A stretch of DNA of 64,000 nucleotides from Vandiemenella viatica (Eukaryota; Arthropoda; Insecta; Orthoptera; Morabidae), in NCBI GenBank assembly GCA_031002005.1, contig JARYHS010008074.1, forward strand, positions 12,842,924 through 12,906,923, written 5' to 3'. The notes beneath the pieces are model-generated. The model saw only the letters and a list, made by a program, of their open reading frames with translations. It searched no databases and was not told the DNA's origin. This document shows positions 58,131 to 64,000 of this stretch, piece after piece. Every line of letters starts with the position of its first letter. Position 1 is the first letter of the stretch. The translations under genes were made by a program, and so were the position numbers.

Positions 58131-58551
58131 TTCTCCACATACACATATAGATGAGCCATAATTTAATATAATGTAACAAAATGTACATGTCAGACTGTGT
58201 GACTGGTAGCAATAGTTCTTGATTCAGTGTCTGTAGTAATGGTTTCTTTGTTAGTTTACAGTGTGTTTTCTAGTATTCTCTTTCATATAGTAAAGATGGC
58301 ACGCAGACACATGCACAATTTTTATTGTTCTTACTTTTCTCCGTTGCATCCATTCTATCTTTAGATTCAGTAACTGATAGGCTAATTTTTCTATTATTAT
58401 TTAAGTTTTTTAGTTTTTTTAAAAATTTAAATACAGTGTTTATAATATCAAAAATAAAAAATGTTAAATATATTTATGTTATAATTTGAGAATTTACATC
58501 AAAAACTTGATTTAAGCTGCCAGTTAATATGATTGTTTTTGCACATTTTAG

Positions 58552-58713
58552 GAATTTACAGAGATTTTTGAAGAACTGGATGAAAAACGTCTTGAACTAG
58601 TGAATACTGAAATGCTGTTTGATTTACCACCTGCTGATTATTCTGCCTTTGTTGAGGCAAAGACTGATATGGAAGGACTACAAATGATATACAAGCTGTA
58701 TAGTGCTCAAAAG
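58552..58713 (+). CDS. Axonemal dynein heavy chain, exon H (start of linker region)
   Basis: Fifty-four codons, phase 0. It reads EFTEIFEELDEKRLELVNTE, MLFDLPPADYSAFVEAKTDM and EGLQMIYKLYSAQK. The LFDLP-x-x-x-YxxxxxxxxxMxxLxxIYxLY pattern is the start of the DHC_N2/linker region that follows the tail in dynein heavy chains. Acceptor CATTTTAG ends at 58551; donor GTAAGT at 58714. The next exon is not found in the remaining 5.3 kb. Confidence 0.94.
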
Positions 58714-60300
58714 GTAAGTTTATACAGACTAGACAGTTTTTTAAAAAAATATTAAGTTACATATAATTGATGAATAACCTCTGTCAGTGTTGAATATGAG
58801 GATGTGAGAACAAAGTCTGCATTGGGTGAGGCATAACGTTTTGTCTCAGTTGTCACCATAGATAACCATGGATAACGTTCAGCTCTGGTTTTGCTATATT
58901 CAAATTGGTCACCACTTAGTTTAAAATAATCCCAAACTAAGAAAAGGTATTAGCAAATAAAGTTCACAAGTCTATTGCTGGTAAAAATTATTATATCCTT
59001 GAATAATTTTGCAAAGTCATTAACTGAACAGGCATCAGACAAATTCTCTGAAGATATATTTGCAAATTCGATTACCCGATTCGAGCCAGACCACATCCCA
59101 AAGTTCAAAGTACAATTAATGATCACTTGAAAGTATGCAAAAGTTGGTCACACGCTTCTACTGCTCACCTGGTTAGTCAAAGACCGACACTTAAGTAGTA
59201 CAAATGCACCCCATGTTGAAAATACTGCTTCAGAAACGCATTGCACTAAAACTGACTGAGTGAGCCTACATCTCGCCAACATGGTAGCACAGTAGTTCTC
59301 TAAATGAAACCTGCTGGCCGACTGAGCTACATGTTGTCGCGTTCACGGTTACTGAAAGACTCCTCAACTGGTACTGCGCGAGTCTACATCCTGTCGCGCT
59401 CACAGTTTCTGCACATCTGACTGAGCTATCTGCTACTGCGAACAAGGAAAGTTCTGGTACTCACGGACCGTGGGAAACTCCAAAATTTTCTCTTCACATC
59501 AGAATGTGCTGGAAAGTTGATCAGGTATCAAACCTCATGTCAGAAAGGTTTCCATCATCCTATCTGACTTTGAATGTTAAAAATGTTCGTAGCATTTTGA
59601 AATTAAGAGAATCACTAGATATTGTAACAAATGTCAACTTTAATTATTATAAAAAAATCTGTAACTCTATTAGTTTTACCGTAAAAAATCTTTTGCTGTG
59701 ATTACCAAGACTTGTTAATAACTTTGGCAATATTATTGTTACTAAACTGAAATAAATTTTATTTTACTCCAAAAGGGTTTTTCTTTTGTTTACTATCAAT
59801 CAAAACATCTTTATTATTATCAAAATGATTACATAAAATTCGTAATCTAAACACAAAATCTAACTAAATAATATTTCAGAAGTTTTTAAATTTATACTAC
59901 AGTGAATGCTCAAAACTGATGCAACAGAAAATACTATCTTAAAAACTGCAAAAAATCTACTTTTCTGCTTCAATTAGCATAGAAACTGACTATTTAATCT
60001 AACTCGTGGCACTGAGAATAAATTTTGTCATGCAGCTACAAAATTTATAAGATACCTGACATGCCCTTCCAAAATTGAAGTTATTTTCCAAAGAAAACTA
60101 CAGAAAATTTCCCCCCAAAAAAATTGAAAAACTGAAAACCTGAAAACCTCCCTCTTATCTATCCATTGTTGTAGCTGGTCTGCCATTCATACACCTTTCA
60201 CTCTCTCTCTCTCTCTCACTTATTCAACAAAAATTTGCAAAATATGATAGCCAATATCATCAATAATATCAAATGTGAACAAAGCTAAATAAAAGGGCTA
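58714..60300. other. Intron 8: degenerate short repeat, otherwise nothing
   Basis: Around 59240-59440 a loosely repeated unit (CTGACTGAGTGAGCCTACAT, CCGACTGAGCTACATGTTGT, GCGAGTCTACATCCTGTCGC) recurs about every 60 bp. The rest is AT-rich with a (CT)n run at 60200-60218. Confidence 0.5.
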
Positions 60301-60301
60301 C

Positions 60302-60560
60302 TTGGTGGTGTATCAGTATGGCGAAACATACAAAAATTACAATTACTACAAGATGGCACTCAATTTCAGGCATAAGGCAGTTGAAACATTTGCTTTGATA
60401 AGTAAGTCAGAGATTGGAATGAAGAACCACAAATATTGGAAGAATTTAAATTTCATAATGGATAAATGTAGGCTGGTACAAGATGGGGAGGGGGGGGGGG
60501 TATAGGTATGTGGAGAAGTTGCTACCTGAGTATATGTTCAATTACAGTTAAATTAAATTA
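60302..60560 (+). pseudogene. LINE 3' end (third copy of this family)
   Basis: The frame 60302-60505 reads YYKMALNFRHKAVETFALIS, then KNHKYWKNLNFIMDKC, parallel to the 28321 copy, with a tail (TGGAGAAGTTGCTACC) of the same family. Confidence 0.55.
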
Positions 60561-60864
60561 AATAATATTTTCTGTGATCACAACAAAATGATTATTAATT
60601 GCAGAATGTAAGTCAAGGGAATAAATAATCACACATCATTCAAGCAGACTAGAATAGATCCAGTTTTTAGGATGAAATATTATGACAGGTTGATCTGTTT
60701 TGACCAAATATAAACTTGACCGTGTTTCAGGGTGAATAAAATCTCTGAGCATGAAGAACTCAGACGCATTAATAGAGGTACTAGGTATTAAACACGAACA
60801 GGGAAGATAGCGCAATCATATAATTGCTTAAATACAAAATTGACTTTTATTTAAAGATCACACT

Positions 60865-60866
<2 letters not shown>

Positions 60867-60931
<65 letters not shown>
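60867..60931 (+). repeat. 65-nt poly(A) run
   Basis: An uninterrupted A run from 60867 to 60931 after CACACTGC. No retroelement body recognised upstream. Confidence 0.95.
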
Positions 60932-60934
<3 letters not shown>

Positions 60935-61199
60935 TATTTGCTTGCAAAGCATTATGTCACTTTTTTTTGAGACTGCACAAATACTCTTAATCATTGGTCA
61001 TAATATCTGTAACAGCCACAAAACTTAATACACTTTCCATATTAGTACCTGGGTGACCGATCTTCATTTGGCATCTTTCGATTTCTGTTCAGTATCCAAG
61101 ATTTTGAGTAAAGTTTGATCAAAGTAAAAGGCTTGATGGCATCCTAGACAGTTAACCAAAGAGAAGCTTAACTTAGGGTTTTTTATTTAAAAAAAAAAA

Positions 61200-62444
61200 A
61201 TCATGTTAAAATCTTGAAAAGCAAAACATTATCTACATATGACATTTCATCCAAATCGCTAGATCCATTTGCGAGACCGCCTTATAAAATGTTTTCAAAG
61301 AAAAAGGCTATTATTATGTTAAATAGAAATCTTAATGCCAGTCAGAGATTTAATAATGATGCAAGATTTGTGGTAATTCAGGGGATTCTACAATGACCCT
61401 TGATGATGGATTCTTATGTAACTCGATGACAAAAATTGAAAGTAAATAATATTTTTATATATATATCTCGCTTAGTTCTCGAGATATTGTATCTCAAAAT
61501 TGACGTGGTTGTATGGAATTGGGCCTGGACTAGAAGAAAAATTTCGCCATAGTCAAGTTTGATAATGAATTCGTATGAAACTCGTCGAGACAAATCGAAA
61601 ATAAAGAATTTATTTTTCTGATATCTCAAGTAAAGAGGTTAGGATTAGATCCGGCCTGGACCAAAAAAAAATTCCACCAAAACCACTATGTCTGTATGAT
61701 GAAAATGTAATCTCAGTGTTTTATTTTGTCCTAGTGATTGTTGTTAGGTTGAAATACGGCCTGGACCAGAAGAAACCTCACCAAAAGCACAAGGAACTAT
61801 ACCTATAACTGATTTTTGACATGGTATATCTAGAAAATCAAGCAAGATATCAAAAACATTTACTTTTTATTTTTGATTTGTTTCGTCTAGTTCTATAAGA
61901 ATTCATCATCCGATTGTGGCGTTACGGTAATGATAGAACATCATCAGTGATAAATTCATTCACTCCGATAAAACTATGCTTATACCTTGCGTGGTAGTAT
62001 TTAATGACAAACTAACAACCACTTCTTATGGTCAAATGTAAACGATGATTACTTTATAACTGGTACCGGTAAAATTATTTTCAAAGAAATTTCTGTAAAG
62101 TATCACCTCTGACAAAACCAATGATAAATTTTTAATTATCTTCCTTTTTAAATGTTTTACAATTATACTTGCAGTGCTAATATTTCCATGGTTCAGCCAG
62201 TATATAAAAGAACTGTTTGCTTAAATATTCTTTCAAATGAAAGAGAAATTATTTGTAGGCTTTGTGGTACCTGAATTGTCTACGAGATGGTGTTAATGCC
62301 GTTTTCGACATACCGAGTGAAAAAATTGTTCGTATTTTGTAAACTCAATTTTTGTAGGGAAGTCAACTATTAAGGTAATCTTAAAAGTCAAAAACATTAT
62401 CTAAATATCAAATTTAATCCAAATCGTCATAGCCATTTCCGATA
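61200..62444. repeat. Unclassified degenerate repeat
   Basis: GGCCTGGACYAGAAGAAA recurs near 61523, 61650 and 61759. ATTTCATCCAAATCG and the phrase CGCTAGATCCATTTGCGAG at 61246-61280 resemble TTAATCCAAATCGTCATAGC at 62410-62440, next to the Helitron. Confidence 0.4.
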
Positions 62445-63508
62445 TCCCCTTATATAAAACGCTAACGTGGCATCTGCGTGCGTCGTCTATAGCGGCTACT
62501 GCTATTGGCTAGAGAACGGCCAATCATCAACCACCATATTTCATTACTTCCATCATCTTGCTTTTCGTTTATTTACAGCTAGACACAGAAATTCATATAA
62601 GGAGAAGGAGATTCAATATTTACGCTGTATCAGTTAGACGCAGAAATTTATGTAAGGAGAAGGGGATTCAATATTGACGCTATTTTATCTGTATCAGTTA
62701 TCAAAACTAGGTTAAACCATAACCTAAGAATTTTTTTGGCAGACGATAAGACACAATGAAGTTTATTAAAAACTAAGAGAAACGTACGTAATCGCGCAAT
62801 GTATCAGTCAAATAAATAAGTTATTCGTTTTAGAAATTATAAAAATGCATTTATTTAAATAAAATCATAACCAAATATTCTGATAATCTTACCAGAATAA
62901 GTTACTCATATCACAAAAGATATAATTAAAAATTATTTCAATTTATAATTCGCAATTCAATAACCATATTCTTGCATCCAAATAGCGGCGAGCAGAGATA
63001 GAAAATTAATGTGAGGAAATCATACGTTACAAAGTTAGAATTGGTACGTTCATTTAAATTTACATGTTGCTTTTTGTTTATTTATGACAACTAGATGCAA
63101 AAATTAATGCAAGGAGAAGAGTATTCCATGTTTGCGTTATTTTATCTGTACCAGTTATAAGAACGAGGTTAAAACATAACCTAAGAGTATTATTTATTGC
63201 GGGGGAAAGAAGTATCACATTTATTGTGTGTGGACCAGGAATAAAACTGATATTACATTGACAGCAAAAGTTTTTGTGGGATTCCTAATTTGTTTTTAAT
63301 TTTATTGGTTCTATACTTCCATCGTCATTAATTCAGTAGAAGTTACTACTGTATCGCTATGTGAACTGCAAATGAAATATATAGAACATTACAAAATCCA
63401 GGCCATTAGCATTATGTAATAACAATTACATATAATTAACCAATTGAAAAAAAATTAACTGCCAGGATATTGCATACAAACCGTCATTTTTGACGGGCTC
63501 GAAGCTAG
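62445..63508 (+). mobile_element. Helitron family 2, copy 2
   Basis: The 5' end TCCCCTTATATAAAACGC follows A; the 3' end is CCGTCATTTTTGACGG (hairpin), GCTCGAAG and CTAG at 63505-63508, then T and a (TA)n run. It is about 460 bp shorter than the 26460 copy. No coding frame with motif. Confidence 0.85.
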
Positions 63509-64000
63509 TATATATATATATATATATATACACACTGGAATTGCTGATTTAAAGATATAAGATTAAACAGTTGAGTAACTCCAAAGAAATGAATTGCCAG
63601 TATAGTGAATTTGGTAACATGTTTGATCTGATGTCCACTTATAATAACCTATTAACTCACGTACAGCGAACATGAAGAAAGACCATAAATGATAGTTGTC
63701 AGCAAATTACCTAAAAAGCAATTAAACTGTAATGCATAAAGTTTGGTCAAGCAACAACATTAGTGAAAGTTTTAATTAAATTAAAATTGGTTTTTGTGGT
63801 TACAGCAGAGACCATGAGTAATTTAATCTTTTTTAAAGATTTTTTAAGTTGCTTTCATTAACAACTTGTTACAAAAAGCAGACATGTTTTTTTCTGTTTT
63901 AAAGTTTATGGATGTTTTTTTTTAATATAAAACCTTACGAAAGTCAAACTTAATGTCTGTATTATGGTAATTAATTTGGTAACAGTTGCTTGGGTATTAA
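63509..64000. other. No recognisable feature
   Basis: A (TA)n run, then AT-rich sequence to the edge. Confidence 0.5.

Overview
This is eukaryotic, AT-rich, intron-and-transposon DNA. The best fit is an arthropod, most likely an insect with an expanded genome. This rests on mariner, Tc1-like, PIF/Harbinger, Helitron and Penelope-like elements, arthropod-type LINEs and tRNA-derived SINEs packed into the introns of one host gene. I cannot place the species.

The only host gene I can support is on the + strand: eight exons between 14073 and 58713 of an axonemal dynein heavy chain. They read through in one frame across all seven splice junctions (phases 2,2,2,2,0,0,0) and give about 464 residues of the N-terminal tail. 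The best family match is DNAH10 (inner arm I1/f type). The 5' and 3' ends of the gene lie outside the window. Introns range from 81 bp (47265-47345) to 15.4 kb (31731-47140), and nearly all the length comes from repeats.

Region by region. 1-2.8 kb: a CR1/L2-like LINE on the minus strand with an open endonuclease domain and a tandem 5' leader, next to an older RT fragment. 3.3-7.5 kb: a non-autonomous Helitron carrying a 167-bp satellite array, split by a 2.2-kb element with 8-bp target duplications (hAT-like). 8.9-11.2 kb: a decayed Penelope-like element. 11.7-21.6 kb: two copies of one LINE family, one split by a Tc1-like element with perfect inverted repeats, plus three mariner-type copies. 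24-30 kb: a PIF/Harbinger remnant, a Helitron 3' fragment, a hammerhead-ribozyme-like sequence, a second Helitron family and a TA-flanked deletion derivative. 34.8-40.2 kb: a dimeric satellite, then a nested stack of repeat, LINE and Helitron whose insertion points can be read to the base. 40.6-46.8 kb: a probable Ty3/gypsy-type LTR, Penelope fragments and a third Helitron. 48-54 kb: a mariner-like element with a LINE inside it, a Penelope GIY-YIG domain, a 0.95-kb palindrome with tRNA-like arms and another satellite Helitron. 54-64 kb: a SINE with clean target duplications, a retroposed palindrome, LINE ends, a 65-nt poly(A) and a Helitron.

The genes do not form a pathway: this is a host gene with mobile DNA in its introns. 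The most interesting signals are (1) Helitron copies defined by shared 5'-TC and hairpin-CTAG-3' ends that carry an alternating A/B satellite array, (2) a hammerhead-like core at 26311-26337 and a family of Penelope-associated hairpins with covarying stems, and (3) two large palindromes, one flanked by a 16-bp target duplication.
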